Origin: Tyzzerella sp.
GTDB lineage: Bacteria; Bacillota; Clostridia; Lachnospirales; Lachnospiraceae
Direction: 5' to 3'
Assembly: GCA_017410145.1 (NCBI GenBank)
Contig: JAFQRJ010000019.1
Span: forward strand, 1 to 64,000
Length of the DNA: 64,000 nucleotides
In this document: in pieces, positions 43,565-51,525 of the stretch
Position numbering within the stretch: position 1 is the stretch's first letter
Layout of the letters: every line of letters starts with the position of its first letter
Made by a program: the position numbers and the translations under genes
The notes under the pieces: model-generated
Told to the model about the DNA's origin: nothing
Database searches by the model: none
What the model saw: only the letters and a program-made list of their open reading frames with translations

Positions 43565-45163
43565 ATGGAAACATTAGGTATTATGTTGGATTGCTCGCGC
43601 AATGCGGTGATGAAACCCGAAAAAGTAAAGGACTTTGCAAAGTTGATTTCTGATATGGGTTATAACATGCTCCAGTTGTATACAGAGGATACATATGAAA
43701 TTGATGGGGAGCCATTCTTTGGCTATATGCGTGGGAGTTATAGTCATGAAGAAATCAGAGATATCGATGCGTATTGTACGAGTGTGGGCGTGGAGCTGGT
43801 TCCGTGTATTCAAGTATTGGCACACCTTAATCAACTTAAGCAATGGGTACCATATGGGAAATTGTTTGATTGCAATGATATTTTGATGGTCGGAGACGAG
43901 AAGGTGTATGAATTGATTGATAAGATGTTTCATACATTGGAAATATGTTTTACATCAAGACGTGTAAATATCGGAATGGATGAAGCTCATTTTCTCGGAC
44001 GGGGACGGTATCAGGACGAACATGGTTATCGAAATCGAGTTGAAATTCTGACCGAGCATCTGGCAAGAGTGAAAGAGATAGCGGATAAACACGGGTTTCG
44101 GATTATGATGTGGAGCGATATGTTTATTCGACTTCACAATGGTGGTGAATATTACGGTGAAAATGTCAGAATTCCACAAGAAACCATCTGGCAAGTTCCA
44201 GAAGGCGTGGAATTGATTTATTGGGATTATTATAGCAAAGAAAAAAGTCACTATGACCATATGCTAACTACGCATGCGGATTTTCGTAATCCAATTGGAT
44301 TTGCGGGAGGATTACAAACGTGGACGGGATATGCTCCGAATTTGCAGTTTGCATTAGAAACTACAGAGGCTGCGATGCGAAGTATAGAGGAACATCCAGT
44401 AAACACCATTTTCTTTACCCTTTGGGGTGATAATGGAAAAGATTGTTCTTACTACTCCGCACTTCCGGTTATGTTTGCGGCAGCACAAATGGCGAGAGGT
44501 AATTTTAATAGGAGTGACATCAAAAAGAGGTTTGAAGAAAAATACGGGTATTCTTTTGATGAATTTATGAACTTGGAACTTCCGAATATTACAAAAGAAG
44601 AACCAAGTCACTTTCATAATCCATGTAAATATTTGTTGTATAATGATCCGTTTATTGGTATATATGATTCTACAGTTCGGAGTGATTTATCACAGCGTTA
44701 TGCAAATGCGGCAATTAAGTTGAAAGAAAGTATCAATGGAAGAGCATATGACTATTTATTTGATATGGAAAGGAAGTTACTGGACGTGTTGGCACGAAAA
44801 TGTGATTTAGGTATTCGGCTTCGCAGAGCATATCAAACAGGTGACAGAGATGAACTAAAATGCATTGTAGAACAGGAATTTCCGATTATTAGACAAGATA
44901 TGAAACGATTTTTTGAAGCGTTTCGTGTTTTGTGGATGCATGAAAATAAGCCGTTTGGCCTGGAAGTGCAGGAACAACGTTTTGGGGGACTTTTGTATCG
45001 CATGGAAGCCTGCGAAGCACGGCTTAAAAGTTATTTAATGGGTGAACAGAATGTAATTGAGGAACTGGAGGAGATTTGCCTGGTAAAATACGAGGGCTAT
45101 GAAGGAGAAGCGGTAGCACAGAATAATTGGAGTGCAATCGTTACGACTTCTGTGATGGTGTAA
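43565..45163 (+). CDS. GH20-like glycoside hydrolase
   Basis: The 532-residue cytoplasmic protein has a TIM barrel opening with GIMLDCSRNAVMKPEKVKD and NMLQLYTEDTYEI. VNIGMDEAHFLGRG carries the Asp-Glu pair (D139-E140) that in GH20 supports substrate-assisted catalysis on N-acetylhexosamines. FAGGLQTWTGYAP and FFTLWGDNG form the aromatic -1 site. A helical tail of about 170 residues follows. GH20 relatives without a signal peptide trim imported oligosaccharides. It is the last gene of the long glycan region. The substrate could differ from hexosamine given the pectin-like context. Confidence 0.75.
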   Translation: METLGIMLDCSRNAVMKPEKVKDFAKLISDMGYNMLQLYTEDTYEIDGEPFFGYMRGSYSHEEIRDIDAYCTSVGVELVPCIQVLAHLNQLKQWVPYGKLFDCNDILMVGDEKVYELIDKMFHTLEICFTSRRVNIGMDEAHFLGRGRYQDEHGYRNRVEILTEHLARVKEIADKHGFRIMMWSDMFIRLHNGGEYYGENVRIPQETIWQVPEGVELIYWDYYSKEKSHYDHMLTTHADFRNPIGFAGGLQTWTGYAPNLQFALETTEAAMRSIEEHPVNTIFFTLWGDNGKDCSYYSALPVMFAAAQMARGNFNRSDIKKRFEEKYGYSFDEFMNLELPNITKEEPSHFHNPCKYLLYNDPFIGIYDSTVRSDLSQRYANAAIKLKESINGRAYDYLFDMERKLLDVLARKCDLGIRLRRAYQTGDRDELKCIVEQEFPIIRQDMKRFFEAFRVLWMHENKPFGLEVQEQRFGGLLYRMEACEARLKSYLMGEQNVIEELEEICLVKYEGYEGEAVAQNNWSAIVTTSVMV

Positions 45164-45185
45164 AAGCAAAGGAATTATCATAACA

Positions 45186-45247
45186 AAAGATAAGGCTGGC
45201 ATTACAATTCACATGTAATATGCCAGCCTTGTCTTTGACTTTTTTTA
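45186..45247. terminator. Bidirectional terminator between GH20-like gene and glgD
   Basis: AAGATAAGGCTGGC (45187-45200) pairs with GCCAGCCTTGTCTT (45222-45235), extended inside by TTACA/TGTAA. CTTTGACTTTTTTT follows on the plus strand. Confidence 0.85.
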
Positions 45248-46360
45248 TAATGTATCTCCACGTCTTACATATCCAGGAGTTTCAGCATCTGCAACTAATT
45301 CCTTGCAGTGAAGCACCTTTGAATGTTTTCCGACAACATAGTTCTCAACGTGAATTCCCTCCTCAATATAAGAGTTTGGAAGTATCAAGGAATTCTTGAT
45401 AACAGTTCCTTTTTTAATTACGCAACCACGTCCGATAATTGAGTTGATAACAGTTCCTTCAATGATACAGCCATTGGATATAACTGATTGTTTGATTTCT
45501 GCAGTATCAAAGTAATGCGTAGGACAAGAGTCGTTAGTACGTGTGAATATAGGCCAATCTTCGTCAAACAAATCTTTAGTATCTTCATATTTAATTAAAG
45601 AAAGGTTAGCATCGTAGTAACTCTTGAAGTTTGTGATTGCTGCAAAATAACCTTCATGCTTGTATCCGCGTACGTCCAACTCCTCACACTCGATGTTGAT
45701 AATCTGAGAGAGTGTGTACATAGAAGATAACCTTCTTGCCTTGTTAATCAGTTCGATAAACAACTCCTTCTTCATTACATACGTGTCCATGAAGATGTCT
45801 CTTTCTGCTTCGTCTCCACGATTCTTTGCAAGTGCAAGCACACCGTTTTGACGATTCAGTGAAAGGTAAGCACAATTCAAACAATTAGTAGTTGCATCAT
45901 GAACGGAATGATATAGTAAAGTAATATCAGCACCGGTGTCTATATGTTCTTTCAGCAGAACGTCAAAGTCTTGTGTAAAAATCATATAACTTGGCGCAAT
46001 CACAACATATTCTTCTTTCATTTTTTGAATACTGTCCATATTCTCTGCAAAAGCAGCAATGTCAGTATTGTAAATATCGTTCTTAGAATGGTTGTCTGCA
46101 AATAAAATCTGTAACTTACCTCTTTTTGAGTTGATGTTGTAATGACGACCAATTCCAAGATGTTCAATCAGGGAACGAGGATTGCTTCCGGCAAATACCT
46201 GAATGCGGTCAATGCCACTGTTACTCATGTTTGAAATAGGGAAGTCAACCACGCGATATCTTCCGAGGAAAGAGAAAGCGCCGATAGGACGATAGTCCTG
46301 CATACCTTCTACCCAAATATGATTTCCGGATGTGTTAACAATTCCAAATGCTTTTGCCAT
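45245..46360 (-). CDS. glgD: Glucose-1-phosphate adenylyltransferase-like subunit GlgD
   Basis: The 371-residue protein has the nucleotidyltransferase fold and a C-terminal left-handed beta-helix (VISNGCIIEGTVINSIIGRGC split by turns). The N-terminal GGxGxRL triphosphate loop of active enzymes is missing: it reads GIVNTSGNHIWVEGMQDYRP. This is typical of GlgD, which in Firmicutes pairs with GlgC as a regulatory or enhancing subunit for ADP-glucose and glycogen synthesis. It lies one base downstream of glgC. Confidence 0.92.
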   Translation of the reverse strand: MAKAFGIVNTSGNHIWVEGMQDYRPIGAFSFLGRYRVVDFPISNMSNSGIDRIQVFAGSNPRSLIEHLGIGRHYNINSKRGKLQILFADNHSKNDIYNTDIAAFAENMDSIQKMKEEYVVIAPSYMIFTQDFDVLLKEHIDTGADITLLYHSVHDATTNCLNCAYLSLNRQNGVLALAKNRGDEAERDIFMDTYVMKKELFIELINKARRLSSMYTLSQIINIECEELDVRGYKHEGYFAAITNFKSYYDANLSLIKYEDTKDLFDEDWPIFTRTNDSCPTHYFDTAEIKQSVISNGCIIEGTVINSIIGRGCVIKKGTVIKNSLILPNSYIEEGIHVENYVVGKHSKVLHCKELVADAETPGYVRRGDTL

Positions 46361-46361
46361 A

Positions 46362-47501
46362 TTATTTTACCCCCTCTACATCATTTGCAACCAGTTCAAT
46401 GTGTTCACTGTCAGGGCTTCCAACAACAGCACCTTTTCCGATTCTAACACCGTCGGCAATCAGAGCACGATTGATAACAGCGCCGTCTTCAACCACAGCG
46501 TTAGGCATTAACACAGAGTCCAGAACTTTTGCATTTGCACCGACCTTGGCACCTGTGAACAAAACAGAGTTCTTCACTTCACCATCAATTACGCAACCCT
46601 GTGTAATGTATGCACGTTTGATGCTGGCATTTGCCCCAACATATTGCGGGAGTGTAGTTACATCCTCTGTGTAAATCTTCCAAGCAGAGTCACCTAAGTC
46701 TAATTCGTTTTTGTCGTCGAGAAGGTCCATATTCGCTTCCCATAAAGAATCAATGGTTCCAACGTCTTTCCAGTATCCTTTGAAATTGTAAGCGTATAAA
46801 TTACGTCCATCATTCAAAAGTCTTGGAATAATATCTTTACCGAAGTCGTGGTGAGAACTTTCATTTACCATATCTTCAACGAGCATCTGACGAAGTAATT
46901 TCCAATTAAAAATATAAATACCCATAGAGGCAAGATTGCTCTTTGGAACAGGAGGTTTTTCTTCGAATTCAATGATACGTCCCGTTTCATTGGTGTTCAT
47001 GATACCGAAACGACTTGCTTCCTCTATAGGAACACCGATAACTGCGATAGTGGCATCGGCATTATTCTCCTTGTGATGTGCCAGCATTTCAGCGTAATCC
47101 ATTTTGTAGATGTGGTCACCGGAAAGGATTAATACATACTCTGGATCATATGTATCAATAAAATCAATGTTTTGCGAAATAGCATCCGCTGTACCACGAT
47201 ATACATCCAAGTCGGCATCTGCTTTTTCACGTGGAGGCAAAACGAACACACCACTGTTCTTTGCATCCAATCCCCAACGTCTGCCGGCTGCAACGTAGCT
47301 ATTTAATAAAATTGACTCATATTGAGTAAGAACGCCAACGATATCAACACCGCTGTTCGCACAGTTGCTTAAAGGGAAGTCTACGATACGGTATTTGCCA
47401 CCATATGAAACTGCCGGTTTCGCAACTTTGTTAGTTAAATCATGTAGACGAGATCCACGGCCACCGGCCAGAATCATTGCTAACATATTGTTTTGTTTCA
47501 T
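46362..47501 (-). CDS. glgC: Glucose-1-phosphate adenylyltransferase
   Basis: The 379-residue enzyme makes ADP-glucose from ATP and glucose-1-phosphate, the first step of glycogen synthesis. It has the intact [14 protein letters not shown] loop, [11 protein letters not shown] for metal and substrate, EFEEKP, and a C-terminal beta-helix. GTGAGGA precedes the ATG. A promoter-like pair lies at 47534-47562 on the minus strand. It forms an operon with glgD. Confidence 0.95.
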   Translation of the reverse strand: MKQNNMLAMILAGGRGSRLHDLTNKVAKPAVSYGGKYRIVDFPLSNCANSGVDIVGVLTQYESILLNSYVAAGRRWGLDAKNSGVFVLPPREKADADLDVYRGTADAISQNIDFIDTYDPEYVLILSGDHIYKMDYAEMLAHHKENNADATIAVIGVPIEEASRFGIMNTNETGRIIEFEEKPPVPKSNLASMGIYIFNWKLLRQMLVEDMVNESSHHDFGKDIIPRLLNDGRNLYAYNFKGYWKDVGTIDSLWEANMDLLDDKNELDLGDSAWKIYTEDVTTLPQYVGANASIKRAYITQGCVIDGEVKNSVLFTGAKVGANAKVLDSVLMPNAVVEDGAVINRALIADGVRIGKGAVVGSPDSEHIELVANDVEGVK

Positions 47502-47533
47502 AACGAATCCTCACTTTCGATTTGTTAACTATG

Positions 47534-47562
47534 ATTATACTCCATTTTGTTTATTTTGGCTA
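47534..47562 (-). promoter_or_regulatory. Candidate glgC promoter
   Basis: On the minus strand TAGCCA (47562-47557) and TATAAT (47539-47534) are 17 bases apart, about 33 bases before the glgC ATG. The divergent spacer 47502-47815 otherwise holds AT-rich DNA and the rpmG promoter. Confidence 0.5.
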
Positions 47563-47682
47563 TAAATTCGCAAAAAAATATAAAAAAGTATATAAAATAA
47601 CCAAAATATTCCATCTATCGACAAATATCAAACGCGAAATAGCAATATGAAAAAAATAAGTGCTTCAATAAAAAAGAAATGC

Positions 47683-47711
47683 TTGACGAAGGCTTGCGTA
47701 TGTGATAAGAT
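47683..47711 (+). promoter_or_regulatory. Promoter of rpmG-secE-nusG-rplKA cluster
   Basis: TTGACG (47683-47688) and TAAGAT (47706-47711) are 17 bases apart. The leader of about 100 bases contains CCTA and TAGG segments that can pair in alternative ways and a GGTAG/CTACC hairpin near 47756-47775. Confidence 0.75.
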
Positions 47712-47815
47712 ATACGGGCGAATGGAAGTAGGTCTTTTTTTTATGCCTAAAAATAGGTAGTCTCGCAAGCTACCATGTAACACGTAAAACATTGAAAAAA
47801 AGCGAGGTGGAAGTT

Positions 47816-47965
47816 GTGCGTACAAGAATAACATTGGCATGTACAGAATGTAAACAACGTAACTACAATACTACTAAGGATAAGAAAACACATCCTGAAC
47901 GTATGGAGACAAAAAAATATTGTAGATTCTGTAAATCACACACATTACACAAAGAAACGAAATAA
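47816..47965 (+). CDS. rpmG: 50S ribosomal protein L33
   Basis: This 49-residue protein begins at GTG 47816 after GCGAGGTGG. It has two CxxC pairs (ACTECKQR and YCRFCKSH), the zinc-binding form of L33, and the L33 core [20 protein letters not shown]. It lies just before secE and nusG, as in many Firmicutes. Confidence 0.95.
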   Translation: MRTRITLACTECKQRNYNTTKDKKTHPERMETKKYCRFCKSHTLHKETK

Positions 47966-47988
47966 TATCGTTGAAAGGAGTGAATGTT

Positions 47989-48192
47989 ATGTCTGAAACT
48001 ACAGTAGAAAAACCAAAAAAGAAAAGCTGGTTCAAAGGTCTTAAAGCTGAATTTAAGAAAATCATTTGGCCGGATAAGAAAACACTTGTTAAAGAAACGG
48101 TGGCAGTTATCGTATGTTCTGTTCTTTTGGGTGGAATCATCGCAGTTATTGATGCTTTAATTCAATATGGTATTGATTTCATCGTAAGATAG
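47989..48192 (+). CDS. secE: Preprotein translocase subunit SecE
   Basis: The 67-residue protein has the SecE motif WFKGLKAEFKKIIWPDKKTL followed by a single membrane helix (VAVIVCSVLLGGIIAVIDAL). It stabilises SecY in the membrane. AAAGGAG eight bases before ATG 47989 sets the start, not the earlier in-frame 47971. nusG follows after 30 bases. Confidence 0.95.
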   Translation: MSETTVEKPKKKSWFKGLKAEFKKIIWPDKKTLVKETVAVIVCSVLLGGIIAVIDALIQYGIDFIVR

Positions 48193-48222
48193 TCAGATTG
48201 TCAACGGGAGAAAGGTGATTTT

Positions 48223-48738
48223 ATGTCAGAAGCAAAATGGTATGTAGTTCATACTTATTCTGGGTATGAGAACAAAGTAAAAGCAAACATTGATAAGACA
48301 ATTGAAAACAGACACCTTGAGGATCAGATTTTGGAAGTAAGAGTTCCGATGCAAGAAGTTGTAGAAGCAAAGAACGGAACTCAGAAAGTTTCTCAGAAAA
48401 AAATGTTTCCGGGATATGTTATGATTCATATGATTATGAATGATGACACATGGTATGTCGTAAGAAATACCAGAGGAGTAACCGGTTTTGTTGGACCTGG
48501 GTCTAAGCCGGTACCATTAACAGAAGCAGAAATCGATGCTTTAGGAATTATGAATGCAGAGGTTGTTACAAACTATGAAGTTGGTGAAACAATCGTGGTT
48601 TCTTCGGGAGCATGGAAAGACACAGTCGGCATGGTAAAAGAAGTAAATCCACAGAGACAAACTCTGACAATCAATGTAGAACTGTTTGGTCGTGAGACCC
48701 CAGTAGAGATTAATTTCTCAGATGTTAAAAAAATGTAA
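48223..48738 (+). CDS. nusG: Transcription termination/antitermination factor NusG
   Basis: The 171-residue protein has the NGN domain (KWYVVHTYSGYENKVKANI, FPGYVMIHM, VRNTRGVTGFVG) and a C-terminal KOW domain (VGETIVVSSGAWKDTVGMV). It binds RNA polymerase and links it to ribosomes or termination factors. The length and order secE-nusG-rplK are standard. Confidence 0.97.
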   Translation: MSEAKWYVVHTYSGYENKVKANIDKTIENRHLEDQILEVRVPMQEVVEAKNGTQKVSQKKMFPGYVMIHMIMNDDTWYVVRNTRGVTGFVGPGSKPVPLTEAEIDALGIMNAEVVTNYEVGETIVVSSGAWKDTVGMVKEVNPQRQTLTINVELFGRETPVEINFSDVKKM

Positions 48739-48747
48739 CAAGTAAAA

Positions 48748-48775
48748 GTGGGAGGGAAATCCCCGCGAATACCAC
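48748..48775 (+). ncRNA. L1-type RNA binding motif before rplK
   Basis: GTGG (48748-48751) pairs with CCAC (48772-48775) and an inner GGG/CCC stem encloses AAAT, leaving an asymmetric loop that ends GAATA. A second copy of the same plan lies at 49324-49352. This layout resembles the L1 target in rRNA and in L11-L1 mRNAs, suggesting autoregulation by L1 (inference). Confidence 0.55.
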
Positions 48776-48790
48776 AAGGAGGTACACAAA

Positions 48791-49216
48791 ATGGCAAAAA
48801 AAGTACAAGGTTATATTAAATTACAGATTCCAGCTGGAAAAGCAACTCCAGCTCCACCGGTAGGTCCAGCACTTGGTCAACACGGTGTAAACATTGTTGA
48901 ATTTACAAAACAATTCAATGCTAGAACAGCAGATCAAGATGGTATGATCATCCCTGTTGTTATCACAGTTTACAATGACAGAAGCTTCAGCTTCATTACA
49001 AAAACACCACCAGCAGCTGTATTAATCAAAAAAGCTTGCGGATTAAAATCAGGTTCAGGTGTTCCTAACAAAACAAAAGTAGCTACTATTACGAAAGCTC
49101 AATTAGAAGAAATTGCGAAAATCAAAATGCCAGACTTAAATGCTGCTTCAGTTGAAGCTGCTATGAGCATGATCGCAGGAACATGCCGCAGTATGGGTGT
49201 TAAAGTAGAAGCATAG
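48791..49216 (+). CDS. rplK: 50S ribosomal protein L11
   Basis: The 141-residue protein shows the L11 start [32 protein letters not shown] and the C-terminal RNA-binding domain with SGVPNKTKV and [12 protein letters not shown]. It forms the base of the GTPase-associated stalk. The length matches the family. CAAGGAGG lies just after the L1-type motif, so L1 binding would affect its translation. Confidence 0.97.
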   Translation: MAKKVQGYIKLQIPAGKATPAPPVGPALGQHGVNIVEFTKQFNARTADQDGMIIPVVITVYNDRSFSFITKTPPAAVLIKKACGLKSGSGVPNKTKVATITKAQLEEIAKIKMPDLNAASVEAAMSMIAGTCRSMGVKVEA

Positions 49217-49217
49217 A

Positions 49218-49302
49218 GCACTTAGCGAATCGAAGATGAGGTTAGTGCGAATGCTGTTACCGAGACTTAGCGGTGCGAAGCAGCGCGCTAGTCGAGCGTA
49301 AC
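49218..49302. repeat. Tandem palindromic repeat element in rplK-rplA spacer
   Basis: Two hairpin units lie in a row. The first (49218-49248) pairs GCACT with AGTGC. The second (49256-49302) pairs GTTAC with GTAAC and GACTTAGCG with CGCTAGTC around TGC-GAA-GCA. Both contain an ACTTAGCG...CGAAG core. This looks like an intergenic palindromic repeat of the kind scattered in some clostridial genomes. Confidence 0.65.
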
Positions 49303-49323
49303 TACCTTATTGTAAACAAAAAC

Positions 49324-49352
49324 GTGGGAGGGCTCGCTCCCGATATTACCAC
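49324..49352 (+). ncRNA. L1-type RNA binding motif before rplA
   Basis: GTGG (49324-49327) pairs with CCAC (49349-49352), with an inner GAGGG/CTCCC stem around CTCG and the unpaired GATATTA side. It matches the motif at 48748-48775 and ends just before AGGAGG of rplA. Confidence 0.55.
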
Positions 49353-49368
49353 TAGGAGGTTATTGAAT

Positions 49369-50058
49369 ATGAAAAGAGGAAAGAAATATTTAGAAGCTGC
49401 TAAATTAATCGAAAGAGGAAATCTTTACGACAAAGCAGAAGCAATTGCATTAGTTAAAAAAGCAGCAGTTGCAAAATTCGATGAAACTATTGAAGCTCAC
49501 ATCAGAACAGGTTGTGACGGACGTCATGCAGACCAACAAATCCGTGGTGCTGTAGTATTACCACACGGAACAGGTAAAACAGTTCGTATCTTAGTGTTTG
49601 CTAAAGGTGCAAAAGCTGACGAAGCTTTAGCAGCAGGAGCAGATTATGTAGGAGCTGAGGAATTAATTCCAAAGATCCAAAACGAAGGATGGTTTGAATT
49701 TGATGTTGTAGTTGCTACACCGGACATGATGGGTGTTGTTGGTCGTCTTGGTCGTGTACTTGGACCAAAAGGCTTAATGCCAAACCCAAAAGCTGGTACA
49801 GTAACAATGGACGTTACAAAAGCTGTTAACGATATCAAAGCAGGTAAAATCGAATACAGATTAGACAAAACAAACATCATCCATGTGCCAGTTGGAAAAG
49901 CTTCTTTTACAGAAGAACAATTAGCGGACAACTTCCAAACGCTTATTGATGCAATTAACAAAGCAAAACCTGCAGCAGTAAAAGGTCAATACTTGAAGAG
50001 TGTAACACTTACTTCAACAATGGGACCTGGTGTAAAAATTAATCCTGCAAAATTGTAA
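49369..50058 (+). CDS. rplA: 50S ribosomal protein L1
   Basis: The 229-residue protein begins [20 protein letters not shown] and contains the L1 signatures [17 protein letters not shown] and [27 protein letters not shown] at 49354-49360 sets the ATG at 49369; the longer frame from 49273 runs through the palindromic repeat and is not used. L1 binds the 23S rRNA stalk and often represses its own mRNA. Confidence 0.97.
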   Translation: MKRGKKYLEAAKLIERGNLYDKAEAIALVKKAAVAKFDETIEAHIRTGCDGRHADQQIRGAVVLPHGTGKTVRILVFAKGAKADEALAAGADYVGAEELIPKIQNEGWFEFDVVVATPDMMGVVGRLGRVLGPKGLMPNPKAGTVTMDVTKAVNDIKAGKIEYRLDKTNIIHVPVGKASFTEEQLADNFQTLIDAINKAKPAAVKGQYLKSVTLTSTMGPGVKINPAKL

Positions 50059-50067
50059 GATTTGTTA

Positions 50068-50096
50068 TTGACATCCAATATATACCTTGCTATAAT
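50068..50096 (+). promoter_or_regulatory. Consensus promoter of rplJL
   Basis: TTGACA (50068-50073) and TATAAT (50091-50096) are exactly 17 bases apart, a full consensus sigma-A promoter. Transcription would start near 50103, at the L10 leader. Confidence 0.9.
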
Positions 50097-50102
50097 ATGC
50101 AA

Positions 50103-50230
50103 GGAATTAACTGCCGAAGACAGTAGGTGCCGTAAGGCATAAGGTAAGTACGCCTACCGAGGAGATTGAAATTCGAAACATAATTTGAATTCACAAAACC
50201 TCTCTGTCTTTGATAGAGAGGTTTTTTATC
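50103..50230 (+). ncRNA. Ribosomal protein L10 leader
   Basis: The leader contains CTGCCGAAGACAGTAGG, a GCC-GTAA-GGC hairpin, and CCTACCGAGG closing against GTAGG, the pattern of the Firmicutes L10 leader. It is followed by a terminator hairpin. L10-L12 binding is known to control rplJL expression through this element. Confidence 0.85.
50195..50227 (+). terminator. Attenuator hairpin in the L10 leader
   Basis: AAAACCTCTCT (50195-50205) pairs with AGAGAGGTTTT (50215-50225), followed by more T. It precedes rplJ, so it acts as a conditional terminator for the L10 leader. Confidence 0.85.
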
Positions 50231-50277
50231 AATCGGCGGTGCCATTTATTAAAATAATATAAGGAGGTGCACCATTC

Positions 50278-50886
50278 GTGGCAAAAGTTGAATTAAAACA
50301 ACCAATCGTTGCAGCAATCGCTGAAGACGTAAAGGACGCACAATCAGTTGTTATCGTTGATTACCGTGGTTTAACTGTAGCTCAAGATACAGAATTACGT
50401 AAGCAACTTCGAGAAGCTGGTATCATCTACAAGGTTTGCAAGAACACAATGATGAAAAGAGCGTTCGAAGGAACAGAATTTGAAGGTCTTGCACAATACT
50501 TAGAAGGACCAAGCGCTATGGCAGTATCAAAAGACGATGCTACAGCTCCAGCGAGAATCCTTTGCAAGTTCGCAAAAGACGCTGACAAATTAGAAGTTAA
50601 AGCTGGTGTAGTTGAAGGTAAAGTATACGATGAAGCTGGTGTTAAAGCATTATCTACAATTCCTTCAAGAGAAGAATTGCTTTCAAAATTACTTGGAAGT
50701 ATCCAATCACCAATCGCAAACTTTGCTCGTGTTATTAAACAAATCGCTGAAAATGGCGGTGCAGTAGCAGAGAACGCAGAAGCAGCAGTTGAAGCTCCAG
50801 TAGAAGAAGCTCCGGCAGAGACTCCGGTAGAAGCTGAAGTTACAGAAGCTCCTGCAGAAGAAGCAGCAGAAACAACTGCAGAATAA
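50278..50886 (+). CDS. rplJ: 50S ribosomal protein L10 with long acidic tail
   Basis: The 202-residue protein starts at GTG 50278 after AAGGAGG. It has the L10 core (VVIVDYRGLTVAQDTELRKQ, VCKNTMMKRAF, LEGPSAMAVS) and the helix that anchors L7/L12 dimers (SPIANFARVIKQIAENG). About 40 extra residues follow, made mostly of Ala, Glu, Pro, Val and Thr, beyond the usual 165-175 length. L10 carries the stalk proteins on the ribosome and, with L12, controls this operon. Confidence 0.95.
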   Translation: MAKVELKQPIVAAIAEDVKDAQSVVIVDYRGLTVAQDTELRKQLREAGIIYKVCKNTMMKRAFEGTEFEGLAQYLEGPSAMAVSKDDATAPARILCKFAKDADKLEVKAGVVEGKVYDEAGVKALSTIPSREELLSKLLGSIQSPIANFARVIKQIAENGGAVAENAEAAVEAPVEEAPAETPVEAEVTEAPAEEAAETTAE

Positions 50887-50937
50887 TAAAAATAATTTAA
50901 GAAACAAAAACAATATTTTTTACGGAGGTAAACAAAA

Positions 50938-51315
50938 ATGGCAAAATTAACAGTAGCTGAAATGATCGAAGCGATCAAAGAATTATCAGTATTAGAATTA
51001 AACGATTTAGTAAAAGCATGTGAAGAAGAATTTGGTGTATCTGCAGCAGCAGGTGTTGTAGTTGCAGCAGCAGGTGCTGGTGAAGCAGCAGCAGCTGAAG
51101 AAAAAGATGAATTCAACGTAGAATTAACAGCAGCAGGTGCTTCAAAAGTTAAAGTAATCAAAGTTGTTCGTGAAATCACAGGACTTGGATTAAAAGAAGC
51201 TAAAGAAGTAGTAGACGGAGCTCCAAAGGTAATCAAAGAAGGCGTTTCTAAAGCAGAAGCTGAAGAAATCAAAGCTAAATTAGAAGCTGAAGGTGCAGAA
51301 GTTACATTAAAATAA
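50938..51315 (+). CDS. rplL: 50S ribosomal protein L7/L12
   Basis: The 125-residue protein has the dimerising N-terminal helices ([20 protein letters not shown]), an Ala-rich hinge and the C-terminal factor-binding domain ([20 protein letters not shown]). CGGAGG precedes the ATG. A terminator follows, so rpoB has its own promoter. Confidence 0.97.
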   Translation: MAKLTVAEMIEAIKELSVLELNDLVKACEEEFGVSAAAGVVVAAAGAGEAAAAEEKDEFNVELTAAGASKVKVIKVVREITGLGLKEAKEVVDGAPKVIKEGVSKAEAEEIKAKLEAEGAEVTLK

Positions 51316-51341
51316 TTCTTTTAATGGAATATGCGAAACAC

Positions 51342-51383
51342 AGGGCGTTGTACATGAGATGTGCAATGCCCTTTCTTTTTGCT
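51342..51383 (+). terminator. Terminator after rplL
   Basis: AGGGCGTTGTACAT (51342-51355) pairs with ATGTGCAATGCCCT (51359-51372), with two G-U pairs and a GAG loop, followed by TTCTTTTTGC. Confidence 0.85.
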
Positions 51384-51413
51384 TTTATACTGTAAAAAAA
51401 TTCTAAAAATATA

Positions 51414-51442
51414 TTGACACCCCTTGAATTTTGTGGTACATT
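51414..51442 (+). promoter_or_regulatory. Promoter of rpoBC
   Basis: TTGACA (51414-51419) and TACATT (51437-51442) are 17 bases apart, about 75 bases before the rpoB start. Confidence 0.8.
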
Positions 51443-51525
51443 CTAAGTTGCACTATTGTGGAGTATTGTGCTTATACTATGCCCAAATGCTCCCAAAATT
51501 ATAGATACGAGGAGTGAAAACGTCA

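Noticed and set aside
50427..51272. Open minus-strand frame of 281 codons antisense to rplJ and rplL
   Set aside because: It is Ser/Ala/Thr-rich because it mirrors the GCA/GAA codons of the ribosomal genes, and it has no domain or suitable start.
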